Shown in pieces: positions 1-10,430 of a stretch of 64,000 nucleotides of DNA. The notes under the pieces were generated by a model. It made no database searches. It worked only from the letters and a program-made list of their open reading frames with translations, and was not told where the DNA came from. Location: NCBI GenBank assembly GCA_949358305.1, contig OX442314.1, forward strand, positions 43,842,581 through 43,906,580, in the 5' to 3' direction. The translations under genes were made by a program, and so were the position numbers. This DNA comes from Strigamia acuminata (taxonomy: Eukaryota > Arthropoda > Chilopoda > Geophilomorpha > Linotaeniidae). How positions within the stretch are numbered: the stretch's first letter is position 1; each line of letters begins with the position of its first letter.

Positions 1-216
1 TCTAAATGCTTCGTAATCAAAATCGACTAACTGCAGGGCCCATCTGGCCAAGCGTCCATTTGGATTACGGACTGACTTTAGCCATTGAAGGGATGAATGG
101 TCGGTTATAATTTGGAATTTCTGTTCATATAGGTAAGGTCTGAATTTCGAGATTGCAAAAATGATGGCAAGACATTCGCGTTCAGTGGCATTGCAGTTCT
201 GTTCTGCAGAAGTAGC
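1..216 (-). pseudogene. Ty3/gypsy RNase H fragment, runs off the left edge
   Basis: Read on the minus strand, this stretch encodes the typical C-terminal part of a gypsy RNase H: a T-E-R-E-C-L-A-I segment, K-F-R-P-Y-L, then [11 protein letters not shown] and R-L-A-R-W-A-L-Q-L. The frame is open to the window edge and meets a stop a few codons upstream of the conserved part, near position 238. Neither reverse transcriptase nor integrase is visible inside the window. It is a separate element from the BEL copy that follows. Confidence 0.85.
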
Positions 217-551
217 AGAACTCATCAAACGGCTAACTTAAGCCACAACACGTTCCCGGTTGTTAATCAATCGTAAAATTTCTTTAAAATGAAAATCTGT
301 TTGCACTAGGTGGCGTATTAAAATTAGTCCTAAAACATGTGCTTTTACCAGGAAAAATGCGATTGCGCCAGGAAAAATGTGATTGTGCACATGTGCAGAA
401 GGGTTTTTGAACAGAAGTCAGAAATGACCGACCATGGCTGTACACCCGTGGAAAAAAAAAACTTCCCTTGGTAACTGCAGTTTAAAATTTTCTCACCAGA
501 GGCATGAAAATCCACTGAGATTGTGTGACATCACAGAACTAAACCTCGAGC
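217..551. other. non-coding spacer between two retroelement fragments
   Basis: I see no coding frame, RNA gene or clear repeat here. The stretch separates the gypsy RNase H scrap from the truncated 3' edge of the BEL element. Confidence 0.5.
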
Positions 552-3500
552 TCAAAATGGCTGACTTGTTTTGCCCACTCTAGTGTAAATTACTACACCG
601 TAGGCGAGTGGGCTCGCGTCGCAAAATATATGTGTTTCCATATTCGAACAGTCACTGTTGAAACCCATCCAACGTGGCACTTTAATTTGTTCTAAAGTTG
701 GGATTTGATATTTCCAATCTTGCCATTTCTTGGCTTCCTCTTCAGGCAGTTTTTTATCCCAATCTATTTTCAGGCGCCAAAGACTTTGGAAAATTAACTT
801 CCCCGTAACACTAAATGGATTGGCGAACCCCAATGGATCGAATATGCTGGCCACTACTTGTATCACATTTCTTTTTGTGATTTGCTCCACTTTCATTTTT
901 TCTAAAAGTTTGCCCATTTCAAGTGTCAACACGTCTAACATCAAGTCCCAAACCAATCCTAAAACTTTTGTTGTTTTCCTGTCGTCGTTCGCCGATGAGA
1001 CCATTTTTTCTCGCACTTGTGTCGAATTAGTCGTCCACTTCGTTAGTTCCATGTTGGCTTTCTTCAAAATTTCTGTGACTTCGTAACACGTCTTCGTTAG
1101 CGCCGCCTCATCGTGATTGCTGTTAATAAAGTCATCGACATAAAATCGCAATAATACTTGCAAAACAGTTTCGGGGTATTGTTCAACGAATTTCATTAAA
1201 TGTTCGCGTATCGTCGCATTCAACAGGAAGGGGCTGGGTGTGGCGCCAAACAGTACACGAGCTTGTCTCAAAATTCGTAACTTCAATGGTCCTTTGCCGT
1301 CCCACTCGTCACACAACCAAAAGAATCGCAAGCAGTCTCTGTCGTCCAAGTGGATCCCGATTTGATGAAACGCCTTAACGATGTCGCCAACAGCTGCATA
1401 AATGTAAGCTCTAAAATGTATTAGCATGTCAATTATTTCGGGTAACAAATTGGGGCCGGTGAACAGGCAATCGTTTAATGATTTGCTTCTTATTCCGTGC
1501 GATGATGCGTCACATACGACACGTAGCTTCGTCGTTTCCCGCTGCTCACGTATCACAGGGCTGTGTGGGAGGTAATAACAACGATTTTGGACCGTCTCGC
1601 TTGGCACATCCTCCACGATCCCCTCGGCGATTTGGTTATTAATTACATCTCGATATTTTTCGTATAATTCTGGATCCTTTTTGAATTTGCGCACCAAATT
1701 CCAAAAGCGACGAAGAGCGATCGTGTAATTATCGTCGAGTTCGTCTTTCGAGACCAGCCATGGCAATCGCACCTCGTAGCGGACGCCGTTCCATTTTAGC
1801 GACCGTTTGAATTCTTCTAGTGCCTGTGAGTCCTCATCCTGCTTTCCTGTGTTGGTCTCGTGCAGTATGCCGATGGCGTCCAGCTCCCAGAACTTCTGTA
1901 ATTGTAAGTCTAATTTTTCTTCAATTTTTGATAAATTCACCTGAATGACCATGCATTTTTCTTTTTCTTCAATTTCGTTATTTGAGCCGTGAATGGTCCA
2001 TCCAAACATGGTCTCCAATCCAACCAGTCCTGGCCCCAGTCTCTCCACTCGACCGCTCATAATTTTCCAGAAATAGTCCGTACCCACCAAAATAGATACA
2101 TCACCGTGTCGAATTTTATTTTGTTCGATGTTTAACTCGATTCCGTGCTTTTTCAGCATTGTTTGCACGTTACCGTCCGTCTGTTTGACCACCGAGCTGG
2201 TGATCCAGGGCACCACGATAGCTTGTACTTCGATTTTACTGTCTTCACCGTCTCGTGCGCGCAGAGTCACGCGTACTTGTTTGCGTTGCACAGGTGTGGG
2301 CTCCCGTTGACCAAAAGGCACGATGTTCATCGTCGTCTCTCCAATTTCACGCGCGTTCAGTTCTTTCGACAGTCTTTCGGTTATGAATGTCCTATGACAT
2401 TGCACTGTTTTTCTCCTCTCGTGCGACTCGACGTCGACCATCAAGACCTGAAAGTACAAATCTTTTTGATTAGTTCCTACCACGGCTGTGGTTTTAACTT
2501 CTTCCACGTCGTCGTCCTCGCACAGTTGGGTGTGGTGGCGTCGATTGCACTTCCCGCATTTTATTTTTACAGTACATTTGGGCACACGATGCCCCTTGTC
2601 GAGGCATAGAAAACAACAACCTGCGCTCATCAAGTTCCGTCTTTTCTTGTGGGGCAGCAACAGACAAGCTTTGCTGGTGTGTTCGTCGACCTCACAAAAA
2701 ACACATACACCTGCGCGGATGGTGAGGGCGTTGACCGATGGCAAGGTCGTCTTCTTTTTTACCCATTCTGTGCTTTTGTTGAAGGGGGGTCGGCTTGTTT
2801 TCTTCTCCTCGTGGCTTGGCTGTTTACTGTAGCTGTTGGCGGCTGCCGTTCGTTCTCGCAAGCCAATTTGCTTGTTCAAGAACACGAGGAAGGCCTTGAT
2901 GTCCGTCTCGTCGTCGTTTTCGCCCTGCGCGAACCCAATCGCGATGAAGTCCGGCACGGCGGCCATCAGTTTCGGGCATAGCAAGGCGCCAAATGTGGCC
3001 ACATCCACCTCCAAATTTTCAAGGCTTCTGACGTGCAATTCGCACTCGTCATAAAGTTTTCGAAGGGCTACTAAATCTCCGATTTTCTTAACTGCCTGTA
3101 CTTTTTCTATCGCACGCAAATGCGCGTTCACGACCACATTTTTCTTGCCAAAGCGGTTAGTTAACAATTGTTTAGCCGTCTCGTAATTTTCATCAGTCGG
3201 GTTGAGTCCCGCGACCACGCTGGCTGCTGGGCCCTCCAGAAATGTTTTTAAATATACGAGTTTGGCTTTGGGAGTGAGTTTCTTGCTTCCCCCGATTCCA
3301 ATTTCAAAGTTACTCCAAAAATCGTACCATTCTGTCGGGTCCCCTCCATATTTTTGCATATTAATTGTAGGAAGTTTGATCGAACCTGCATCCTGCTCCT
3401 CGTTGACCAGTGGCTGTACGGCTGGCGGCGGCAAATGGACTAGAACCTGGGCAGCGATCTGGGCCGTGATGGCCTGTTGATTGAGCAGCATCTGGGCGGC

Positions 3501-3875
3501 GATTGCATCTTCCAGTTTTTTTTGGTTGGCGGCCGCTGTCGCCTCGTTCGCCTGCCCCATCTCGGCTCGTCGTATCTCGTCCGCGTGCTGCACCAAGTCC
3601 TCCATTTGGTCTATCAGGCGTTCCTGGTAGATGTCCGCTGTTTCCTGGTCGGCTGTGGCTTCATTGTCGTCGGCGATCAAGTTTCCAATCCGTTCGTCCA
3701 GCCCCGCCAAAATGTCTTTTCTGGCTTGTAGTTGGGCTTTGTGTCGCGCCAACTTCTTTAAATCGACCGGCACCTCTGCCAGCAAGCCGGCTGTTGCGTT
3801 GGTCAGCCGGGTGCACGCCGTTCTCGCGGTCGTGCGATTCCTTTTTAGCTTGTCGATCTCCGAAATTTCGGCCAT
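552..3875 (-). CDS. BEL/Pao Gag-protease-reverse transcriptase polyprotein, truncated
   Basis: This is about 1107 residues from the ATG at 3875. The open frame runs 27 bases further upstream but without another ATG. The N-terminal ~130 residues are charged and coiled-coil-like. A DUF1759-type Gag region follows (Y-G-G-D-P-T-E-W-Y-D-F-W, around 175-190), then a Cys/His cluster with C-F-L-C and C-G-K-C motifs near 400-460. The Pao-type reverse transcriptase spans roughly 755-960, with the catalytic F-Y-V-D-D-F near residue 910. The frame ends just after F-C-D-A-S at the start of RNase H. The retroviral-type aspartate signature expected before R-T-F-I-T-E-R (near position 2390) is not there, which looks like a short in-frame deletion. 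No integrase remains. Family assignment is firm; the copy is not functional. Confidence 0.88.
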   Translation of the reverse strand: MAEISEIDKLKRNRTTARTACTRLTNATAGLLAEVPVDLKKLARHKAQLQARKDILAGLDERIGNLIADDNEATADQETADIYQERLIDQMEDLVQHADEIRRAEMGQANEATAAANQKKLEDAIAAQMLLNQQAITAQIAAQVLVHLPPPAVQPLVNEEQDAGSIKLPTINMQKYGGDPTEWYDFWSNFEIGIGGSKKLTPKAKLVYLKTFLEGPAASVVAGLNPTDENYETAKQLLTNRFGKKNVVVNAHLRAIEKVQAVKKIGDLVALRKLYDECELHVRSLENLEVDVATFGALLCPKLMAAVPDFIAIGFAQGENDDETDIKAFLVFLNKQIGLRERTAAANSYSKQPSHEEKKTSRPPFNKSTEWVKKKTTLPSVNALTIRAGVCVFCEVDEHTSKACLLLPHKKRRNLMSAGCCFLCLDKGHRVPKCTVKIKCGKCNRRHHTQLCEDDDVEEVKTTAVVGTNQKDLYFQVLMVDVESHERRKTVQCHRTFITERLSKELNAREIGETTMNIVPFGQREPTPVQRKQVRVTLRARDGEDSKIEVQAIVVPWITSSVVKQTDGNVQTMLKKHGIELNIEQNKIRHGDVSILVGTDYFWKIMSGRVERLGPGLVGLETMFGWTIHGSNNEIEEKEKCMVIQVNLSKIEEKLDLQLQKFWELDAIGILHETNTGKQDEDSQALEEFKRSLKWNGVRYEVRLPWLVSKDELDDNYTIALRRFWNLVRKFKKDPELYEKYRDVINNQIAEGIVEDVPSETVQNRCYYLPHSPVIREQRETTKLRVVCDASSHGIRSKSLNDCLFTGPNLLPEIIDMLIHFRAYIYAAVGDIVKAFHQIGIHLDDRDCLRFFWLCDEWDGKGPLKLRILRQARVLFGATPSPFLLNATIREHLMKFVEQYPETVLQVLLRFYVDDFINSNHDEAALTKTCYEVTEILKKANMELTKWTTNSTQVREKMVSSANDDRKTTKVLGLVWDLMLDVLTLEMGKLLEKMKVEQITKRNVIQVVASIFDPLGFANPFSVTGKLIFQSLWRLKIDWDKKLPEEEAKKWQDWKYQIPTLEQIKVPRWMGFNSDCSNMETHIFCDASPLAYGVVIYTRVGKTSQPF

Positions 3876-3946
3876 TTTTACGTTCAAAATAAATTTCAAC
3901 ACTCACGTTCTTGACACAAATTTTTCAGGTTCGGGTTAAATTAATT

Positions 3947-3964
3947 TCCCGGGTTTCGGCACCA
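3947..3964 (-). other. primer binding site matching tRNA-Phe
   Basis: The plus strand reads TCCCGGGTTTCGGCACCA. That is the 3' end of a typical metazoan tRNA-Phe(GAA), including CCA. The complement lies directly after the CA end of the LTR in element orientation, where a primer site belongs. All 18 bases match the tRNA-Phe sequence as I know it. Confidence 0.75.
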
Positions 3965-4448
3965 TGTGAAAATCCCAAATTATAAATGTTGAAAGTTCTC
4001 TTTTTGATGTAAATTCAGTTGGTTCAGGTTTCGGAAATTTCTAAGTTCTTTTTCAGTGTGTGAATACAAAATAAATTCTAACTGCTCAGCAAGAGCAGCT
4101 CTGCTTGGGTAAAGTGAAAATGTTGTACTGTTTATTCTCGTTGGAAAACGATGTTAAATGCACAAAAATAATTAGTTCTTGGAAACAAGAACAAAAATAC
4201 ACATAGTAATTAGTTCTCAAAAAATGAGAACAAAAGTTAAAAAGGTCACAGACTCAAAACCATACAAAAACGTCACCACATCTGGTGTAACTTTAAAGAC
4301 AACAAAGACTCGGGTTTTTCCTTCAAAATTTCGCAGAAGGTAATTAAAAACAGATTATAACAAAAATCCAAATATTCCCAACACCAATTTAACAGAAATT
4401 CAATAATAAATCAAAATCAATTATTTTAATAAAACACTAGTTTTCACA
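3965..4448 (-). repeat. BEL/Pao 5' LTR (484 bp)
   Basis: The block begins TGTGAAAA and ends TTTTCACA, an 8-bp terminal inverted repeat with the usual TG...CA ends. It stops exactly at the primer site. The other LTR is not in the window. Confidence 0.75.
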
Positions 4449-4452
4449 TTTA

Positions 4453-4743
4453 CAACAAAAGCCATTGCGAAGGAGCGGATTCGTTGTGCGTCAAATTGAT
4501 CGCCGACGATGGAACCGAATTCATTATACTGCGGGAACATGCGATTCTGTCGGGAACCATTAAGGCCATGCTCAGTGGACCGGGCCAATGGGCCGAATCC
4601 GAAACGAATCACGTTAAGTTCCGCGAAATTCGCGCCCCCGTGCTTAAAAAGGTTTGCAAAAGCCCCGTGGAAATCCCCGAATTTCCGATTGACGTGGACA
4701 TGTGCCTCGAGTTGATGATGGCCGCCAATTTCTTAGCGTGCTA
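4453..4743 (+). pseudogene. elongin C copy, no start codon, internal deletion
   Basis: The plus strand encodes an uninterrupted elongin C-like protein: [12 protein letters not shown], then [19 protein letters not shown], and ending E-I-P-E-F-P-I ... M-M-A-A-N-F-L-A-C plus stop. Elongin C is the BC-box adaptor of the elongin and VHL/SOCS ubiquitin ligase complexes. The normal N-terminus and any ATG are missing. About ten residues are deleted between K-V-C and E-I-P-E-F, a region that is strongly conserved in the family. No introns are present. A poly(A) signal AATAAA lies at 4779-4784. It looks like an old retrocopy whose 5' end was cut by the adjoining BEL LTR. A diverged functional paralogue with an upstream exon is possible, since no stop interrupts it. 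Confidence 0.75.
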
Positions 4744-5005
4744 AAGAATAATTAATTAAATTGTGTATTGTTTTGTCGAATAAAACTTAATTTACTTACT
4801 TAATTAATTAAACACTGTTTTACAAATTTAATTTGGAACCGAACATAGACTGGTATATAAAAAAATTCCAAAAAATTATAGAAAGTTCACGATTCACCAG
4901 ATTTGAATTGACCAAAAGATGCTGGTACAGAAACAGCACTACCGACCACTTTTGACATGCGGTTTCTTTGTGACTAAACAATGGACAGCTCCACATTCTT
5001 GCATA

Positions 5006-5771
5006 CAGGGTGGTGCAGAAAGTCTGGTTCACAGTAAATAATTCCCAAACTATTTTAGATGTTGATTCAGCAAAATGATTGTTAAGGTAGTATGTTGGGG
5101 GAAATCCAATTATGACATCCAAATTGACCTCTGAGGTCATCTTCAAGGTCATCCATATTGTAACTCGAGAACCGTGACAGTTAGAGCAAAAAAGTGAACT
5201 AGAAAGTTGTAGAGCATCATCCAATTAGTCTAGAACTGTTCTTAAAAAAATTATTTCTTAGGGAAAAGTTTTGAGAAAAAAGGTCTGAAACATTGGCCTA
5301 CTTAGCATTATAACTCAGCTTTGTAACCTAAATATATTGAGGCAACCAAGCTAATCCTCAATTAGGACACTTTATTGAATCATACTTGTAAGTGGAAGAG
5401 AGGAAATACAAAAGAAAGGAAATAATTTATTTTGGAAATGCATTCCACATGATAGTTTTAGGTTACAAAGCTGAGTAGATCAACATTTCAAACCTTTTTT
5501 TCTCAAAACTTTTCCCTAAGAAATAATTTTTTTAAGAACAGTTCTAAACTAATTGGATGATGCTCTACAACTTTCTAATTCACTTTTTTGTTCTAACTGT
5601 CACGGTTCTCGAGTTACAATATGGATGACCTTGAAGATGACCTCAGAGGTCAAATTGGATGTCATAATTGGATTTCCCCCGACATACTACCTTAACAATC
5701 ATTTTGCTGAATCAACATCTAAAACGGTTTGGAAATTATTTACTGTGAACCAGACTTTTTGCACCACCCTG
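5006..5771. mobile_element. long-TIR MITE, CAGGGTGG ends, TA target
   Basis: The ends are CAGGGTGGTGCAGAAAGTCT and its complement, flanked by TA on both sides (5004-5005 and 5772-5773), as for Tc1/mariner-type elements. The inverted arms run about 5006-5333 and 5458-5771 with few mismatches, so nearly the whole element folds back on itself. No transposase is encoded. Open frames inside are arm artefacts. Two related elements occur at 27559 and 38703. Confidence 0.85.
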
Positions 5772-5773
5772 TA

Positions 5774-6534
5774 TAACTTAAGTCTTAAATTCTTCAGATC
5801 CAAATTAGGGTCCGTCCGTTATGTGATGTTATTGACTCCGGAAAACTACTCCTCTGTAACAGATGCGATTCCCAAAAATAGTCGCTTGTATAGTCGCTTG
5901 TATCACCAACAACAACACAACATCACTGCGAATAGGACCATAACCCGATCTTCAAGTATTGACAGTGTTAGTTTGGTGAGTTGAGATTCATTATTGCTGT
6001 TTCCACTGTATTACCAGTGGAACCAGCCCCATTTGCGCCTTGCGTGTGACCGGCATCGTCGGTTACCCGCACTTACACGAATCTCGGGTAACGCCCGAGA
6101 AAACCGCTCACTGTCGGTTACTTCGAGTCCCGTCGATTTAATCCGAGACTCGCTGTTGCTGATACAGCATCCACGCTTGTTCGTGAACCATCGAGAACAA
6201 CTGTAGGCCACTGCGAGCTTCCTCCCAATTCCAGAGAAAATCGCTCTGTGTTTCTTTATGCTTTCTGCCAATTCCTTCTTCTGTCCGCACAGCGCCGCAT
6301 CCAAAATCGTGTGATCTTCCACCGCTTGTTTTCCCAACAATGGTACATTTCCTGAGATTTACCTCCTTGTTTATCTTCAGTTTTCCTTGGTTTATCGTCG
6401 AATTTCCGAAAATTGCTTTGCGTTCTTCTTTTCTCTCGACCTCGAAATGCTGTCTTATTTCCAACAATCAGGCCCACGGTTTCAGGTTATACAATGTTTA
6501 TACAATGTCTTGTAAATAGTCGCAGACAGTTGGC
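5774..6534. other. no gene recognised
   Basis: Plus-strand sequence to ~5990 shows no recognisable feature. On the minus strand from 6477 to 6011 there are overlapping short frames rich in Lys, Arg, Cys and His. They could be the remains of a retroelement Gag zinc-knuckle region, but frames shift repeatedly and no motif is complete. Confidence 0.4.
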
Positions 6535-6665
6535 ACTGGCGACAACCCGAAGAAGATCCTCAGCAAGCTCCTACGAGTCTACAATTTATAATCAGAGCTG
6601 CATCCTGATTGCAGCCAATCATGACAGAGGATTATGCAAGTTCTCTTTGTGGCTTGACTACCAGC
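6535..6665. repeat. dispersed repeat, copy 1 (other copy 58565-58690)
   Basis: The two copies share a block that reads AAGATCCTCAGCAA, then TCCTGATTGCAGCCAATCA and ACAGAGGATTA, with small differences between. No coding content or A/B box is seen, so the class is unknown. Confidence 0.6.
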
Positions 6666-6989
6666 TAGAGAGTTTGGTCGCATTGAGAGGCATGACCACT
6701 TGACCATTCTGCAATGCAGGGCAGGTAAATGCAATTTGACCACGCTGCCCATGTAGTCCTCAACCACGTGGTCAGCAGTTGGACAGGACTGGGTTGCTGC
6801 AAGGCAACCTAGGCGATAACACAGTGAATGCGCAACTCCTAGACAACCGTAATAAAGATATGATCCATCCAAACTGTGTGTTCTCTGTGTTGTTCTTAAT
6901 AGTGAATGGTGTCCAAACGTCCCATGGTCCTCCCCTGGCCCTCCCCTGGCGATGAGGCAACCGACCGCCGCTCACCAAGTGATATAACA

Positions 6990-7670
6990 TTTTATTTCAG
7001 TTGGATTTCCAATCAGCTTTGACATTGACAGCCGAGTTTATCCTTTCTGCCAAGGATGCAATGGTGACACCCAAAATTAAACGTCACTCATGTTGTCGAA
7101 GAATCCTGTTGTGTAACGCCACATTAGGGATGGAAGAAGAAAGCATCATAGATAGTTTATGGAATTAGAAACTAGCAAAATGTCCAACGATGAGGCATTT
7201 AAAAGATTCTTTAAAAGTCTTGCACACATTATCGAAATGTCTGAATCTGGGCAAAACGAAGAATTGGAGGAATAGTTCTGGATGAAGAATACAATGTTCT
7301 ATTGTTTCAATCATCTAAACTGTATGCGTCGCCTACAGATCCAACATCTAGATGCAGCAGGTAGAGTCAATTGGCGACCAAGAAGTGACCACTCTCATCA
7401 CTCAAACCTTGCCGAGAAATTACCACACCATTGCGCGGACATTCAAAAAGAGAAGTGTGTGTGTGTGTCTAAGAGAGAAATGTGAATGTTTTTACCTCAA
7501 TTCTGTATTTTGAATTGAACTGATGCACATCCAGCCATTCCTCAAGAACGTGAGTTATCTACTTTCTGGTCAATAAAATTGATTATCAATTTCTGCTTTA
7601 AAACAGATCACTTCACGGCAAAACTTTTCGTAAAGAATTGGACCAGACCCGAATTCGTAGCGACTGTAAA
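6990..7670. other. no gene recognised; short GT run
   Basis: I see no conserved coding frame in this interval. A short GT microsatellite sits near 7455-7467. Confidence 0.4.
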
Positions 7671-7679
7671 AAAAACATT

Positions 7680-8195
7680 TACCCGATGCTTCACTGCAGC
7701 ACATTGACGCCATTTTTATCCGTTTTTATGTTTTCCAACTGTTTTTCAATCGTTTTAAACATTTTTTTTTATGATTTCTTAAGGTTTTTTTTTTTATTTT
7801 AAACCGTTTTTTATGGTTTTTAATATACTTTTTTTCAGTTTTAATCGGTTTATACAGTGCCTGACCAAATCAATTGCTTCCACCCCCATCCTCTCCCTGC
7901 CTCTCCTCCCGCCGAGCGTTTATGATACTGATAGCATCTCGCTCTCAAGCCAGATCTGGCGGATGACCAACCACAACATCGCATCGTGGATGAGAATCCA
8001 ACCAACGAAGAAATTAAGTGCATAAGGGACAAAGTTAATTTTTTAAGACGCGATCGCGAGAAAAGAGTTTTTAATCCTTTTACATCATCCAGATTTCTAA
8101 GAACAATTGTTAAGTTGAAAACAACGTAAAACAACCCATTACCGACATAATTTTATAATGCGGTGACTATTTTTACAACAATAAACTAAACTCAG
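7680..8195. repeat. ~510-bp dispersed repeat, copy 1
   Basis: Same order of segments as 9937-10430: TTCACTGCAGCACA, a T-rich stretch with ATGATTTCTTAAG, then CCTGACCAAAT, a C-rich block, and CAACCACAACATCGCATCG, ending CCGACATAATTTTATAATGC. Both copies are non-coding. A partial third copy of the T-rich part is at 32848-32940. Confidence 0.75.
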
Positions 8196-8280
8196 TTAAT
8201 TAACAGGGAATTTCACAACATAACAAATTGAATACGATTTTTAATTTGGTCTCATTGGAGAATAACTGCCTTTACAGCCC

Positions 8281-8435
8281 AACGTTTATATGTTTTGGGA
8301 TAGTATAGCAGCAGTAAATGGTTCAATAAATAAGAAACCATTCCGATTTGTTTATTCCACAGTGAGATGCTTTCTTAGTCACCATTTCTTATTATTTCTT
8401 TACTGAATTCAGTCAGCATTTTATAAATTCAAAAT
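8281..8435. repeat. 150-bp repeat, copy 1 (other copy 10895-11045)
   Basis: Both copies read AACGTTTATATGTTTTGGGA and continue through CAGCAGTAAATGGTTCAA to TTTACTGAATTCAGTCAGC with few differences. In both places it lies downstream of the ~510-bp repeat, so they may be parts of one element. Confidence 0.7.
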
Positions 8436-8448
8436 TTTAAAAACGTGT

Positions 8449-8500
8449 TTGCATTGTGTGTGCAACCGTGTAATGCACTTGCACAACACAAGTCCAGTTA
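8449..8500. repeat. short repeat shared with 13160-13208
   Basis: Both positions contain GCATTGTGTGTGCAACC followed by TGTAATGCACTTGCACAACA. The segment contains TGCATT...AATGCA complementarity and could fold. Confidence 0.55.
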
Positions 8501-8504
8501 GGAA

Positions 8505-9135
8505 GGTTACTTCTCTTAAATTTAAGGCCACTGTTTAGAGCTCTTTGCACCCACTTACAATTAAAAACAAGATGCCTTTCCAGTTATGAAATCCAGAATC
8601 TTAACTTTTCAGAAGTCAGCATAGTAATGGGCTGCAGCACTGCCAAATTGCAGTCGATGGGCCGGGGATTAGAATCACGTGGGTGTGCCCAATTCTGTAT
8701 TTTGAATTGTTTCTGATGTAAATCAGACCAGTCACTGGACCCACCTACTGCCCCTTCCCCGAGTTTTTGGTAGTGCAACTGCGCACAATGGATCAACAAG
8801 CTGTGAATTGCCTGTCACTCCTTTTTATCCTTTTTTGGTGTTTCCATCCTATTTTTCCTTTTTTACAGATACTTGTTTTTCCTCTAAAGACTGACATGAC
8901 CTGAACAGGTGCGCCATCTCCTGTGACTCCTCCGTATCGTTAGAATGATACTCGGCTTTCATTAATCTCACTTTGTTTTACTACGTTTCATCTCACTCCG
9001 CCGAGATTACAATTGCCTCATCATCTGAATAGTGACCTACATGAAAAAAACTACTGAGGTTCTTATTGTCATTATATCTGTGACAGTAGCCAATTGCCTT
9101 TGTCATCTGATCTCTGACATGCATTCCCCCCTGCC
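8505..9135. other. no gene recognised
   Basis: The minus strand at 8600-8700 holds a stretch loosely like the B-box side of a tRNA-derived repeat, but no A box or cloverleaf fits. Otherwise nothing is visible. Confidence 0.35.
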
Positions 9136-9139
9136 TTAA

Positions 9140-9770
9140 AGGTCATGGGAAGAGAAAAATAAAAATTGAGGAGAAGATTGTTTGTGTCATTATTAGACCA
9201 AATCCATTGTTGAAACGTGTTCAATTGTTTCGAGAGTGTTATATCGTTCGTTTAAACGTTTGAAAATTCTCAAATGTTCTCCATTTTTAGTTTTCGAAAG
9301 TTTCCAAAAGTTGCCGTTGGTGGCGCTATTTATGACGTCATCGGCGACAAACAAGCAGCTTTTTAGCATGGGCTTGGCTTCATTTAAGAACTACGAAAAT
9401 TTATTATTAGTTCTTTTGAACCTATACACTTGCAACAAATAGCAAATTGGAATATTTACTGAATATTAAAATCCCAATAACCTAACAGTGTTGTCAAATT
9501 TGGAAAAAAATTTTTGTAGCTCTTAAATAAAGCCAAGCCCATGCTAAAAAGCTGCTTGTTTGTCGCCGATGACGTCATAAATAGCGCCACCAACGGCAAC
9601 TTTTGGAAACTTTCGAAAACTAAAAATGGAGGACATTTGAGAATTTTCAAACGTTTAAACGAACGATATAACACTCTCGAAACAATTGAACACGTTTCAA
9701 CAATGGATTTGGTCTAATAATGACACAAACAATCTTCTCCTCAATTTTTATTTTTCTCTTCCCATGACCT
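9140..9770. mobile_element. TTAA-flanked near-palindromic MITE
   Basis: The arms 9140-~9405 and ~9505-9770 are almost perfectly complementary over about 265 bp, with only a handful of differences, and are separated by ~100 bp. The ends are AGGTCATGGG. Each side is flanked by TTAA (9136-9139 and 9771-9774), the target of piggyBac-type transposases. No transposase is encoded. The near identity of the arms suggests a recent origin or ongoing arm conversion. Confidence 0.8.
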
Positions 9771-9936
9771 TTAACTACCTCTTGACTCCCTTCTGCAGCC
9801 TCCCGAACAACCACTGATAGACTGATAATACAAGTAGATATCACACAGGCCTGGCTTATTTCATAGATCCAACAATCGGAAAAACACCGTCTGTATTAAA
9901 CAATGCGCGCCGGCGGACTGATAGTGCATTCACCCG

Positions 9937-10430
9937 GCGCTTCACTGCAGCACACTGACGCCATTTTTTATGTTTTTGTTTTCCAACTGTTTTTCAGTCG
10001 TTTTAAACATTTTTTTTTATGATTTCTTAAGCTTTTTTTTATTTTAAACCGTTTTTTATGGTTTTTAATATGCTTTTTTTCAGTTTTAATCGGTTTATAC
10101 GATGCCTGACCAAATTCAATTGCTTCCACCCCCATCCTCCCCCTGCCTCTCCTCCCGCCGGGCGTTTGTGATACTGCTAGCATCTCGCTCTCTAGCCAGA
10201 TCTGGCTGATGACCAACCACAACATCGCATCGTGGATGACAATCCGTCAAACGAAGACATAGAACGCATAAGGGACAAAGTTAATTTTTTAAGACAGCGA
10301 TCGCGACAAAGGAATTTTTAACCCTTTTATATCCAGATTTCTAAGAACAATTGTTAAGTTGAAAACAACTTAAAACAACCCATTACCGACATAATTTTAT
10401 AATGCGGTAACTATTTTTATAACAATAAAC
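9937..10430. repeat. ~510-bp dispersed repeat, copy 2
   Basis: Direct repeat of 7680-8195, same orientation, with small indels. See that entry for the shared segments. Confidence 0.75.

Larger units (their letters stand above)
552..4448 (-). mobile_element. BEL/Pao LTR retrotransposon, 3'-truncated
   Basis: In element orientation (minus strand) the order is 5' LTR (4448 to 3965), primer binding site, leader, then one gag-protease-RT frame that stops at 552 just inside RNase H. Integrase and 3' LTR are absent, so the copy is truncated and immobile. The target duplication cannot be tested because the 3' LTR is missing. The 5' LTR abuts a copy of elongin C. Confidence 0.85.

Noticed and set aside
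4820-5984. Two similar open frames facing each other
   Set aside because: They are the two arms of the long-TIR MITE at 5006-5771, not a duplicated gene.
6011-6477. Possible retroelement Gag with a Cys/His knuckle
   Set aside because: Overlapping short frames never give a complete CCHC motif; too weak to call.
8600-8720. Possible tRNA or SINE on the minus strand
   Set aside because: Only a loose B-box resemblance; no A box and no cloverleaf.
9236-9674. Matching 70-codon frames in opposite directions
   Set aside because: They are the arms of the TTAA-flanked palindrome.
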